Shown here: piece after piece, positions 6,907-15,761 of the stretch
How the letters are laid out: each line of letters starts with the position of its first letter
Numbering within the stretch: the stretch's first letter is position 1
Origin: Curtobacterium sp. Leaf183
GTDB taxonomy: Bacteria > Actinomycetota > Actinomycetes > Actinomycetales > Microbacteriaceae
Direction of reading: 5' to 3'
Assembly: GCF_001424385.1 (NCBI RefSeq)
Contig: NZ_LMPO01000009.1
Location: forward strand, 554,101-618,100
DNA length: 64,000 bases
The notes under the pieces: model-generated
What the model was told of the DNA's origin: nothing
Seen by the model: the letters and a program-made list of their open reading frames with translations, nothing else
The model's database searches: none
Position numbers and translations under genes: made by a program

Positions 6907-8498
6907 CCACGTCGCACGGGTGGTCGGGTTCCCCGGCCCTCCGTGTCGCCGTCCAGACGCCGCCGTCGGCGCGGCTCGGCGTCGTGATCTGCCCGCCGCT
7001 CGGCCAGGAGGGCGTGATCGCCTACCGCACGCTGCGCCTGCTGGCAGACCGCCTGGAGGCCCGTGGCGTGGCCTCGATCCGCTACGACCCGTCCGGACGT
7101 GGTGACGCCCAGGCCGATGCGGACCCCGACGCGCTGGTCCGGTCCGCCCGGCACGCCGCGGCCGTGCTCCGCACGACCGGTGTCGAGCGCGTCGTCTTCG
7201 TCGGACTGGCGTCGGCGGCGCTCGTCGCGGCTGCGGCGGCCACGGACGACGACGGGCTCGTGCTCTGGGACGCTCCGGAGTCGGGTCGCGCCTGGCTTCG
7301 GCGACAGCGCGCCCTGGCGACGATGACCATCGGTGCGGACCGCGTCGTCGACGGTGTCGAGACCCTGGTCGGCATCGACCTCGACCCGGACCAGCTGGCG
7401 GCCCTCGGGGCACTCCGACACGGCCCCCGGTCGGACGCCACCCTGGTGCTGGTGCGTCCCGGTGCCCGCGCCCCGAAGGCCCTCGGGGACGTCGCCGTCG
7501 TCGAGGTCGCCGGGAGCGCCGAACTCCTCGACGGCACGAGCATCCACGCGCGCATCCCCGCCGACGCCCTCGAGACGGTGGTCTCCTGGATCGACGACCT
7601 GGCACCCGCCGCCGGGACCGCCACGACCCCTCCGGAGGTGGACGACGTCCTGCACCTGGGGCACGGCGTGTCCGAGCGTGTCGTGCTCCTCGGCCCGGAG
7701 CGCCTGTTCGCGATCGAGACGGTGCCGCACGACGAGGACGCCCCCGTGGTCGTGTTGCACAACGGCGCAGCGGAGCACCGCGTGGGCGCGTCGGACTACC
7801 AGGTGGAGCTCGCTCGGGCACTCGCGCGGGACGGCGTCCGCGTGCTGCGTGTCGACCGCCGGGGCACGGGCGAGAGCTCCCCCGTGGCCGCCGACGAACG
7901 CGACTACCTGTTCGCACAGGAGTGGATCGACGACCAGGCCGCGGTGGTGGCCGCGCTCGACGTCGACCACGACCGGCTCGCGCTGGTCGGCATGTGCGCC
8001 GGCGCCTGGCTCGCGGGACGCGGGTCGTCCGCGTCCCCGCGACTCGTCGTGGAGATCAGCCCGAACGACTACCGGCGACGTGCCGCCGAACCCGGCAGCT
8101 ACAGCGACGGCGTCCGGGCCGTCGACGCACCGTCACCGGCCAGACGGTGGGTGCGTGAGCGCTACAACGTGGTCGTGCCGGAGGCCCTGCGTGAGCGCAT
8201 CGCGCGACGGGACCGTGCCGGCGGCGTCGTCGACCACGTCCGTCCGCTGGTCTCCGCCGGCACCGACGTCGTGATGATCGCCGCGGACGTCGACGCCGCC
8301 CTGTTCGACCGGCTCGGTGGCCGGGCGGCCCTCGCGCGCTGGGCACCGGGCGCCGAGCCGGGTTCGGTGACCCTCGTCCGCGTCCCCGGGGGCGACCACT
8401 CGCTGTTCTCCCCGCACATGCGACGGGCCGTGGTGTCCGAAGTCCGCGCGCGGGTCAGGGCCACGTTCCCGGCCGGCGTGCGACCGAGTAGGAACTGA
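6903..8498 (+). CDS. Tandem alpha/beta-hydrolase with a cysteine nucleophile in the second domain
   Basis: This 531 aa protein starts at the GTG overlapping the ligase stop. It holds two alpha/beta-hydrolase domains, about 20-225 and 275-525. In the first, the nucleophile elbow reads VGLASA (100-105), so the position of the nucleophile is Ala103 and this domain is probably inactive. In the second, the elbow is VGMCAG with Cys365; an acid candidate lies in IAADVDAALFD (459-469) and His499 in GGDHS. Cys-Asp-His triads occur in dienelactone hydrolase and polyhydroxyalkanoate synthase, and some thioesterases use Cys for acyl transfer. Its place behind the ligase suggests it releases or transfers the carrier-bound product. 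No signal peptide is visible. Confidence 0.75.
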   Translation: MTTSHGWSGSPALRVAVQTPPSARLGVVICPPLGQEGVIAYRTLRLLADRLEARGVASIRYDPSGRGDAQADADPDALVRSARHAAAVLRTTGVERVVFVGLASAALVAAAAATDDDGLVLWDAPESGRAWLRRQRALATMTIGADRVVDGVETLVGIDLDPDQLAALGALRHGPRSDATLVLVRPGARAPKALGDVAVVEVAGSAELLDGTSIHARIPADALETVVSWIDDLAPAAGTATTPPEVDDVLHLGHGVSERVVLLGPERLFAIETVPHDEDAPVVVLHNGAAEHRVGASDYQVELARALARDGVRVLRVDRRGTGESSPVAADERDYLFAQEWIDDQAAVVAALDVDHDRLALVGMCAGAWLAGRGSSASPRLVVEISPNDYRRRAAEPGSYSDGVRAVDAPSPARRWVRERYNVVVPEALRERIARRDRAGGVVDHVRPLVSAGTDVVMIAADVDAALFDRLGGRAALARWAPGAEPGSVTLVRVPGGDHSLFSPHMRRAVVSEVRARVRATFPAGVRPSRN

Positions 8499-8501
8499 GG
8501 G

Positions 8502-9041
8502 GTGCGACGAGCGACGGTGGCGGTGACGGCAGCGGCGCTCGTGGTGCTCCTGACGGGGTGTTCCGCGAACCAGGGCGCTCCGCCGTGGCCACGGCCGACG
8601 GACCTCGCCGGACGCGCCGAGGCCGCCGGACTCCACGACGTGTGGGGGCAGCGGCTGGCCGAGCACATCCACACGCACCTGTCGATCACCGACGGCGACG
8701 AGCCCGTCGTCGTGCCGGGGAACATCGGGCACTCCGCGGCACGCAGGTTCGCGGCCGAGATCCACACACACGACACCTCCGGCATCATCCACGTCGAGTC
8801 CCCGGAACGTCGGGACTTCACCCTCGGTCAGTTCTTCGACGAGTGGGGAGTCTCGCTCGGGCCCGGACACGTCGGGGGTCTGCACGGTGACGTCACGGTG
8901 TGGATCGACGGCGACCGGTGGTTCGCGAACCCGCGGTCGATCCCGCTGCGGGACCTGGAGCAGGTCGACATCGCCGTCACGACGTTCGGTGAGGCCCCGC
9001 ACCGCTCGGCCGCGTTCGACTGGCCTCCGCAGTACCACTGA
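8502..9041 (+). CDS. Predicted lipoprotein with conserved His-rich motifs
   Basis: This 179 aa protein starts at GTG, three bases behind the hydrolase stop, so it belongs to the same operon. A short signal peptide ends in the lipobox LLTGC with Cys20 as the lipidated residue, placing the protein on the outer face of the membrane. The mature part carries HIHTHLSI, IHTHDTSGIIHVESP and FTLGQFFDEWG. The regularly spaced histidines suggest a metal site. I recognise these blocks as recurring in uncharacterised actinobacterial secreted proteins but know no function. The 3' end overlaps the convergent hydrolase gene by 65 bases. Confidence 0.78.
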   Translation: MRRATVAVTAAALVVLLTGCSANQGAPPWPRPTDLAGRAEAAGLHDVWGQRLAEHIHTHLSITDGDEPVVVPGNIGHSAARRFAAEIHTHDTSGIIHVESPERRDFTLGQFFDEWGVSLGPGHVGGLHGDVTVWIDGDRWFANPRSIPLRDLEQVDIAVTTFGEAPHRSAAFDWPPQYH

Positions 9042-9969
9042 CCGGCCGACCGGCCAGCGCCGCGACGACGGCGTCGGGGTGCTCGACGTGCGCGAAGTGG
9101 CCGCAGTCGTCGAGCAGGACCGTCCGGACGTGCGGCAGCACCTCGGCGAGGCGCTCCAGGTCCTCGACCCGGGCGAACACGTCGTCCCGTCCGGCGACCG
9201 CGGTGACCGGGCTCCGGACGGTCCGCCAACGGTCCGTGTCGTAGGCACCACCAGCGGCAGCGGCGGCCAGGAAGCCGGCGGGCCGGAGCTCCTCGACGAA
9301 GGCATCGAGCACGCTGCGGTCCAGCGCCCGCACGTGCGTGAACACCGGCGCGGCCAGCAGCCGCAGCAGGCCGACGCGCGCCAGGCCGCGCAGCATCGGC
9401 ACCGCGGCGCTCCGGGCGACCGCCAGACCGGCGCGCAGCAGCGCGAACGCCGGCAGGGTCAGGACGCCGCGGAGCGGGCGCCGGGCGGCGTCCGTCGCGG
9501 CGAAGGTCGTCCCCGACACGAGCCCGATCGTCCGGATCCGCTCCGGGACGGCGACCCCGAGGTGCAGGGCGATGAACGCGCCCATCGAGTGCCCGATGAC
9601 GTCGACGGCACCGACACCGACCGCGTCGAGGACCTCGGTGAGCACCCGCACGGTGTCGTCGACGCCGATCGGGGTCGTCGGAGCGGGTGACGAACCCCAC
9701 CCGGGCAGGTCGACGAGGACCAGACCGCGGTCGCCGTACCCGTGTGCCGCACGGAGCAGGGGCGTCCAGGTGGTCCACGACCCGGCGACGCCGTGCAGCA
9801 GCAGCAGTGGTCGGTCGCCCGGGCGCGCGTGCACGACAACGGGGCCGGACGAGGTCGGCACGACGATGCGGGTCAGCGACCACGGGACGGGGTCTGACGA
9901 CACCGGGAACGGGGCGTACGCGGTGGACGCGACCACGTCGGGTGGGGACGTCGTGTCGTGGGCGTGCAC
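8977..9969 (-). CDS. Alpha/beta-hydrolase
   Basis: This 330 aa protein is a single-domain alpha/beta-fold hydrolase. It shows the oxyanion block LLLHGVAGS, the elbow GHSMGA with the nucleophile Ser, the acid in AGRDDVF and the His in CGHFAHVEHP. A lid of about 90 residues lies between strand 6 and the acid. I placed the start at GTG 9969 because AGGAGG lies five bases upstream; an in-frame GTG at 9996 lacks a ribosome-binding site. The substrate is unknown. It ends inside the convergent lipoprotein gene. Confidence 0.8.
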   Translation of the reverse strand: MHAHDTTSPPDVVASTAYAPFPVSSDPVPWSLTRIVVPTSSGPVVVHARPGDRPLLLLHGVAGSWTTWTPLLRAAHGYGDRGLVLVDLPGWGSSPAPTTPIGVDDTVRVLTEVLDAVGVGAVDVIGHSMGAFIALHLGVAVPERIRTIGLVSGTTFAATDAARRPLRGVLTLPAFALLRAGLAVARSAAVPMLRGLARVGLLRLLAAPVFTHVRALDRSVLDAFVEELRPAGFLAAAAAGGAYDTDRWRTVRSPVTAVAGRDDVFARVEDLERLAEVLPHVRTVLLDDCGHFAHVEHPDAVVAALAGRPVSGTAEASRTRPSGAGPHRTS

Positions 9970-10032
9970 CGTGCCTCCTGTCGGGTGCGGATGCACCTGC
10001 GGAGGATTCGGAACCGGACCGACGAGCGGTTG

Positions 10033-10521
10033 CTAGCCGACGGTGACGGGCGCCGTGCAGGCGGCGAGCCGGTCGAGCGCCGCGCGGTACTCGGTCACGT
10101 CGCGGGCCACGCCGGGCTCGGAGATGATCGACGCGCGGATGCGGCCCTGGACGTCGATGACGAACGTCGCCCGGTTCGCGAAGCCCTTGTGCTCGAGGAA
10201 CACGCCGTACTCCTTGGCGACGGCGCCGTGCGGCCAGAAGTCCGCGAGCAGCTCGAAGTCGTAGCCGTTCTGGTCGGCGAACGACCGCAACGTGGCCTTC
10301 GAGTCGACCGAGATGCCGATGAGCTCGATGCGGTTGTCCTGGAACATCGTGATGTTGTCCCGGAGGTCGCAGAGCTCGGTCGTGCACGTCGACGAGAACG
10401 CCAGCGGGAAGAAGACGAGGGCGACCGGGCGGGTGCCGCGGAAGTCGCTGAGGCGGACGTGCTCACCGAACTGGTTCGGGAGCTCGAAGTCCGGCGCGAG
10501 TGAGCCGATCTCCAGTGCCAT
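10033..10521 (-). CDS. Peroxiredoxin, AhpE/BCP type
   Basis: This 162 aa thiol peroxidase reduces hydrogen peroxide and alkyl peroxides in the cytoplasm. The peroxidatic motif PLAFSSTC ends in Cys46. A second cysteine, Cys51, lies five residues on, the spacing of the resolving cysteine in bacterioferritin comigratory proteins, so an atypical two-cysteine mechanism is possible. Overall length and the APDFELPNQFGE opening match AhpE. The start at 10521 gives the normal N-terminus; longer frames upstream have no support. It is divergent from aceE with about 234 bases between them. Confidence 0.9.
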   Translation of the reverse strand: MALEIGSLAPDFELPNQFGEHVRLSDFRGTRPVALVFFPLAFSSTCTTELCDLRDNITMFQDNRIELIGISVDSKATLRSFADQNGYDFELLADFWPHGAVAKEYGVFLEHKGFANRATFVIDVQGRIRASIISEPGVARDVTEYRAALDRLAACTAPVTVG

Positions 10522-10755
10522 CGTTGGGTGCTGCTTCCTCGGGCTGCGGGTGTGCCCGTCGATCCACGCCCCGCGGGTTCGCGTGGGCACGATCGGCAAT
10601 CGTACGCCGACGACACGTGAATGCAAGCGTGCGCGCACCCAGCGTCCGAGTCGGTGGTGGGGCCTAGAGTGGACCGCGGCTCCCACCGACGGTCGCGACC
10701 CGATCGACCGGTGGACCACCTATGTCCACCACCACGAGAACGAACGAGGTCAAGG

Positions 10756-13500
10756 GTGACGGTGAACGACCAGGACCCGCGCAGCATCGCAGGGACCGAC
10801 CAGGACCCGGAAGAGACCGCAGAGTGGCGTGAATCGCTCGACGGACTCGTCGCGACGCACGGCCACCAGCGGGCCCGCGAGATCATGCAGAGCCTGCTGA
10901 AGCGCTCGAACGAGCTGCACCTCGGCGTGCCGATGGTCCCGACGACGGACTACGTCAACACGATCGCTCCGGAGAACGAGCCGGAGTTCCCGGGCGACGA
11001 AGAGCTCGAGCGCCGGTACCGCCGGTGGATCCGCTGGAACGCGGCCATCACGGTGCACCGCGCACAGCGGCCCGGCATCGCGGTGGGTGGACACATCTCG
11101 ACGTACGCGTCGAGCGCCGCCATGTACGAGGTCGGCTACAACCACTTCTTCCGCGCCCAGGACCACCCGTCCGGTGGCGACCAGGTCTTCTTCCAGGGCC
11201 ACGCCTCCCCCGGCATGTACGCGCGTGCCTTCATGGAGGGCCGGCTCGGCGAGGACCAGCTCGACGGCTTCCGCCAAGAGCAGTCCCACGCCGGCGGCGG
11301 GCTGTCCTCGTACCCGCACCCGCGCCTCATGCCGCACTTCTGGCAGTTCCCGACCGTGTCGATGGGCATCGGCCCGATCAACGCGATCTACCAGGCGCAG
11401 CAGGCCAAGTACCTGTCGAACCGCGGCATCAAGGACGCGATGGACCAGCAGGTCTGGGCGTTCCTCGGCGACGGCGAGATGGACGAGGTCGAGTCCCGCG
11501 GCCAGCTGCAGGTCGCGGCCAACGACGGCCTCGACAACCTGAACTTCGTCATCAACTGCAACTTGCAGCGGCTCGACGGACCGGTCCGCGGCAACGGCAA
11601 GATCATCCAGGAGCTCGAGGCGTTCTTCCGCGGCGCGGGCTGGAACGTCATCAAGGTCGTGTGGGGCCGCGAGTGGGACGACCTGCTCGCACGCGACACC
11701 GAGGGTGCGCTCCTCAACCTGATGAACCAGACGCCCGACGGCGACTACCAGACGTACAAGGCGGAGAACGGTGCCTACGTCCGCGAGAACTTCTTCGGGC
11801 GCGACCCGAAGGCGCTCGAGCTGGTAAAGGACTACACCGACGACCAGATCTGGAACCTCAAGCGCGGTGGCCACGACTACCGCAAGGTCTACGCGGCGTT
11901 CAAGGCCGCGACCGAGCACAAGGGCCAGCCGACCGTCATCCTCGCGAAGACGGTCAAGGGCTACGGCCTCGGCCCGAGCTTCGAGGGCCGCAACGCGACC
12001 CACCAGATGAAGAAGCTCACGCTCGACAACCTCAAGCAGTTCCGCGACGAGATGCGCATCCCGATCTCCGACGCACAGCTCGAGGAGAACCCCTACACGC
12101 CGCCGTACTACCACCCGGGCAACGACGACGAGGCGATCCAGTACATGCACGAGCGCCGTCGGGCCCTCGGCGGGTACGTCCCCGAGCGCCGCACCAAGTA
12201 CACGTCGATCACCCTGCCGGACGACGCCAAGTACCAGGTCGTCAAGAAGGGCTCCGGCAAGCAGGAGATCGCCACGACCATGGCGTTCGCCCGACTGCTG
12301 AAGGACCTGCTGCGCTCCCCCGACTTCGGCAACCGCGTGGTGCCGATCATCCCGGACGAGGCACGCACGTTCGGCATGGACGCGTACTTCCCGACGGCGA
12401 AGATCTACAACCCGAACGGGCAGCACTACACGTCCGTCGACCGCGAGCTGCTCCTGGCGTACAAGGAGAGCCCGCAGGGCCAGATCATCCACGTCGGCAT
12501 CAACGAGGCCGGGGCGATGGCGGCGTTCACCGCCGTCGGCACCTCGTACTCGACGCAGGGCGAGCCGCTCATCCCGGTCTACGTCTTCTACTCGATGTTC
12601 GGCTTCCAGCGCACCGGCGACGCCATCTGGGCCGCCGGCGACCAGATGACCCGCGGGTTCATGATCGGCGCCACCGCCGGTCGCACCACGCTGACCGGTG
12701 AGGGCCTGCAGCACGCCGACGGCCACTCGCTGCTCCTCGCGACGACGAACCCGGCCGTGGTGTCCTACGACCCCGCGTACGGCTACGAGATCGGGCACAT
12801 CGTGCAGGCCGGTCTCGACCGGATGTACGGCACGAACGAGGACGGCTCGCCCAAGCACGCCGACCCGAACGTCATGTACTACCTGACGGTCTACAACGAG
12901 CCGATCGTGCAGCCGGCGGAGCCCGAGGGCATCGACGTCGACGGCATCGTCAAGGGCATGTACCTGCTCAAGCGGAGCGAGCACGACGGCCCGAAGGCCC
13001 AGCTGCTGGCGTCCGGTGTCGCCGTGCCGTGGATCCTCGAAGCGCAGCAGTTGCTCGCCGAGGACTGGGGCGTGTCGGCCGACGTCTGGAGCGTCACGAG
13101 CTGGGGTGAGCTCTACCGCGACGGCCTCGCAGCGGAGCAGCACGCGTTCCTCAACCCGAACGAGCAGCCGCGCACGCCGTACGTCACCGAGCGCCTCCTC
13201 GGCACCGAGGGGCCGGTCGTCGCCGTCAGCGACTTCATGCACCAGGTGCAGGAGCAGATCCGCCCGTTCGTGCCGACCGACTACGCCACGCTCGGCGCCG
13301 ACGGCTTCGGCTTCTCGGACACGCGCCCCGCGGCCCGCCGCTTCTTCCACATCGACGGCCCCTCGGTCGTCGTGCGGACACTGCAGCAGCTCGCGCGTCA
13401 GGGCCGGGTCGACGGCGCCCTCGTCCAGCAGGCGATCGACAAGTACCGCCTGCACGACGTGACCGCCGGCACCACGGGCAGCGCCGGCGGCGAGAGCTGA
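10756..13500 (+). CDS. aceE: Pyruvate dehydrogenase E1 component, homodimeric
   Basis: This 914 aa enzyme decarboxylates pyruvate with thiamine diphosphate and passes the acetyl group to the E2 lipoyl domain, feeding acetyl-CoA to the fatty-acid operon directly downstream. The thiamine diphosphate motif begins GDGEMDE at residue 238 and continues to the [10 protein letters not shown] block. The length is close to that of other actinobacterial AceE proteins. I chose GTG 10756, which has GAGG about seven bases upstream; GTG 10762 is a possible alternative. The stop is eight bases before the fasR-like start, so the genes are probably co-transcribed. Confidence 0.96.
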   Translation: MTVNDQDPRSIAGTDQDPEETAEWRESLDGLVATHGHQRAREIMQSLLKRSNELHLGVPMVPTTDYVNTIAPENEPEFPGDEELERRYRRWIRWNAAITVHRAQRPGIAVGGHISTYASSAAMYEVGYNHFFRAQDHPSGGDQVFFQGHASPGMYARAFMEGRLGEDQLDGFRQEQSHAGGGLSSYPHPRLMPHFWQFPTVSMGIGPINAIYQAQQAKYLSNRGIKDAMDQQVWAFLGDGEMDEVESRGQLQVAANDGLDNLNFVINCNLQRLDGPVRGNGKIIQELEAFFRGAGWNVIKVVWGREWDDLLARDTEGALLNLMNQTPDGDYQTYKAENGAYVRENFFGRDPKALELVKDYTDDQIWNLKRGGHDYRKVYAAFKAATEHKGQPTVILAKTVKGYGLGPSFEGRNATHQMKKLTLDNLKQFRDEMRIPISDAQLEENPYTPPYYHPGNDDEAIQYMHERRRALGGYVPERRTKYTSITLPDDAKYQVVKKGSGKQEIATTMAFARLLKDLLRSPDFGNRVVPIIPDEARTFGMDAYFPTAKIYNPNGQHYTSVDRELLLAYKESPQGQIIHVGINEAGAMAAFTAVGTSYSTQGEPLIPVYVFYSMFGFQRTGDAIWAAGDQMTRGFMIGATAGRTTLTGEGLQHADGHSLLLATTNPAVVSYDPAYGYEIGHIVQAGLDRMYGTNEDGSPKHADPNVMYYLTVYNEPIVQPAEPEGIDVDGIVKGMYLLKRSEHDGPKAQLLASGVAVPWILEAQQLLAEDWGVSADVWSVTSWGELYRDGLAAEQHAFLNPNEQPRTPYVTERLLGTEGPVVAVSDFMHQVQEQIRPFVPTDYATLGADGFGFSDTRPAARRFFHIDGPSVVVRTLQQLARQGRVDGALVQQAIDKYRLHDVTAGTTGSAGGES

Positions 13501-13508
13501 CGCCGGTA

Positions 13509-14735
13509 GTGACGACACCCCGCACCGACCCTGCCGGGGGCCAGCAGAGCGACCGCGAACGCGCGCTCTCCTGGCTCCGGCAGGTGTCGGGCGAACTCTC
13601 GACCGCCACCATCAAGCGGCTCGAGGACACGCTCCCCTGGTACAGCGAGATGCCACCCGGCCGCCGGTCCGCCGTCGGCATGGTGGCGCAGGCCGGCATC
13701 ACGTCGTTCATCTCATGGCTCGAGGGCAGCGCGTCGACCCCGTGGATCGCGGCCGCCGACGTCTTCGGATCGGCACCGCGCGAACTGCTGCGCTCGGTGA
13801 GCCTGCAGCAGACCCTCCAGCTCATCCGCGTCGTGGTGACGGTCGTCGAGGAACGCGCCGCCGACGACGAGATGCTGCAGGAGGCGATCCTCAAGTACTC
13901 CCGCGACATCGCCTTCGCCGCTGCCGACGTGTACGCCCGCGCGGCCGAGGCCCGTGGGCTCTGGGACGCGCGACTCGAGGCACTGGTCGTCGACTCGATC
14001 CTGTCCGGGGAGTACGACGACGAACTGCCGTCCCGCATCGCCGCCCTCGGCTGGCACGGGCACGGCGAGGTCGCGGTGCTCGTCGGGACCGCGCCGAAGC
14101 AGCTCGAGGTGGACCAGGTCCGCCGCACGGCCCGGCACATGGACGCCGACGTGCTGATCGGGGTACAGGGCTCACGACTCGTCGTGGTCATCGGTCGCGC
14201 GACCCCGCGCGACGACGTGCCCGACGGCGAGGAACCGGTCTCGTTCATGGCCATCGCGCAGTCACTCGAGCCGTTGTTCGGCGAGGGGCACCTGGTCCTC
14301 GGCAACGAGGTCCCGGGGGTGGTGGACGCGTCCACCTCGGCGAAGGCCGCACTGGCCGGCTTCGCGGTCGCGCGGGCCTGGCGCGGCGCTCCCCGTCCCG
14401 CGCTGGCCGACGACCTGCTGCCGGAGCGTGCACTCGCCGGCGACCCGCTCGCCCGGTCCGCGCTCGTGCAGCGCATCTACGTGCCGCTGAAGGACCAGTC
14501 CACCGAGCTCCTGCAGACGCTCTGGTGCTACCTGGACACCGGCCGGTCGCTCGAGGCCACGGCGCGGGAGCTCTTCGTGCACCCGAACACCGTCCGCTAC
14601 CGCCTGCGCCGCGTCGCCGACATCATCGGCTGGGACGCCACGCACGCCCGTGACGCCCTGATCGTGCAGTCGGCGCTCATCCTCGGGGCCATGTCCGAGT
14701 CGGCGTCGGGCCGTCGCCGCCCGGTCCGCCGGTAG
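13509..14735 (+). CDS. fasR: PucR-family transcriptional regulator, FasR-like
   Basis: This 408 aa protein has the PucR C-terminal helix-turn-helix (ARELFVHPNTVRYRLRRV) near residues 355-375 and a GGDEF-like central region. In Streptomyces a PucR-type regulator (FasR) at the same place activates the fabD-fabH-acpP-fabF operon, so the position makes the same role likely here. It starts at GTG eight bases behind aceE and is followed by 78 bases that hold inverted repeats and then fabD. Confidence 0.87.
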   Translation: MTTPRTDPAGGQQSDRERALSWLRQVSGELSTATIKRLEDTLPWYSEMPPGRRSAVGMVAQAGITSFISWLEGSASTPWIAAADVFGSAPRELLRSVSLQQTLQLIRVVVTVVEERAADDEMLQEAILKYSRDIAFAAADVYARAAEARGLWDARLEALVVDSILSGEYDDELPSRIAALGWHGHGEVAVLVGTAPKQLEVDQVRRTARHMDADVLIGVQGSRLVVVIGRATPRDDVPDGEEPVSFMAIAQSLEPLFGEGHLVLGNEVPGVVDASTSAKAALAGFAVARAWRGAPRPALADDLLPERALAGDPLARSALVQRIYVPLKDQSTELLQTLWCYLDTGRSLEATARELFVHPNTVRYRLRRVADIIGWDATHARDALIVQSALILGAMSESASGRRRPVRR

Positions 14736-14740
14736 GGGTC

Positions 14741-14813
14741 CCACAATGTCGCTCCCCGATCTGTGTCGGGTGTCCACACGGGTGCCGCTCCCCGACCCCG
14801 ACAGGATTGTCCG
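14741..14813 (+). promoter_or_regulatory. Candidate operator/promoter region of the fab operon
   Basis: The 78 bases between fasR and fabD contain CCCGA-N6-TCGGG (14755-14770) and an outer pair ACAATGTCG / CGACAGGATTGT (14743-14810). CGCTCCCCGA also occurs twice, about 36 bases apart. Such symmetry suggests a regulator binding site, FasR being the obvious candidate (inference). Confidence 0.4.
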
Positions 14814-15761
14814 GTGATCGTCGTCGTCGCGCCCGGACAGGGCTCCCAGACCCCCGGCTTCCTCGCCCCCTGGCTCGAGGACGCCGCCGTCCGTGACCGC
14901 GTCGGGGAGTGGTCCGAGGCGATCGGCGTCGACCTCGCCCTGCACGGCACCGAGTCCGACGCGGACACGATCAAGGACACCGCGCTCGCGCAGCCGCTCA
15001 TTGTCGCGGCCGGCATCGTCACCGCGGACGCGCTGCTGGCCGACGGCCGCCGCGCCCTGGTCGGCGGCGTCGCCGGCCACTCCGTCGGGGAGTTCACCGC
15101 GGCGGCGGTCGCCGGCGTCCTGCAGCCGACCGACGCCGTCGCCCTGGTCGCCGAACGCGGGCGCGCGATGGCCGACGCGGCCGCGCTCGAGCCGACGTCG
15201 ATGGCCGCGGTCCTCGGTGGCGACCCGGACGAGCTCGCGCAGGCGCTCGAGGCGCACGGCCTCGTCCCCGCGAACCACAACGGCGGCGGACAGACGGTCG
15301 TCGCCGGCCCCGCCGCAGCGATCGCCGCCCTCGCCGCCGACCCGCCCGCCAAGGCCCGCGTGGTGCCGCTCGCCGTCGCGGGTGCGTTCCACACGCGCTT
15401 CATGAGCCCGGCCGTCGACCGCGTGGCCCCGGTCGCCGCGTCGGCGTCCGTCGCCGACCCCACGCTCCCGATCTGGACGAACGCCGACGGCTCCCGTGTC
15501 GACGACGGCCGCCATTTCGTCGACCTGATGGTGCGCCAGATCGCCAGCCCCGTGCACTGGGACGCCGTGATGGACTCGTTCCGACAGGCCGACGTCACCG
15601 GGATCATCGAACTCGCGCCGGCCGGCGCACTCGTCGGACTCGCGAAGCGCGGCCTGCGCGGCACGCCCACCGTCGCGATCAAGACCCCCGAGGACCTGCC
15701 GGCCGCGATCGAACTGCTGCAGAGCGCCCAGGGCGCGGAGAAGACCGAGGTGACCGCGTGA
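14814..15761 (+). CDS. fabD: Malonyl-CoA:ACP transacylase
   Basis: This 315 aa enzyme moves malonyl groups from CoA to AcpP for fatty-acid elongation. The nucleophile elbow is GHSVGE with Ser90, and the catalytic His193 lies in AVAGAFHTRFM. The N-terminal APGQGSQTPG is the normal start of the family, which places the start at GTG 14814 and not at the ATG 51 bases upstream. The stop overlaps the fabH start (GTGA). Confidence 0.95.
   Translation: MIVVVAPGQGSQTPGFLAPWLEDAAVRDRVGEWSEAIGVDLALHGTESDADTIKDTALAQPLIVAAGIVTADALLADGRRALVGGVAGHSVGEFTAAAVAGVLQPTDAVALVAERGRAMADAAALEPTSMAAVLGGDPDELAQALEAHGLVPANHNGGGQTVVAGPAAAIAALAADPPAKARVVPLAVAGAFHTRFMSPAVDRVAPVAASASVADPTLPIWTNADGSRVDDGRHFVDLMVRQIASPVHWDAVMDSFRQADVTGIIELAPAGALVGLAKRGLRGTPTVAIKTPEDLPAAIELLQSAQGAEKTEVTA

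Noticed and set aside
10750..13518. A 922-codon frame antisense to aceE
   Set aside because: It is a shadow of aceE in GC-rich DNA; its translation is rich in Val, Arg and Asp and has no domain, whereas the plus strand has a complete E1 protein.
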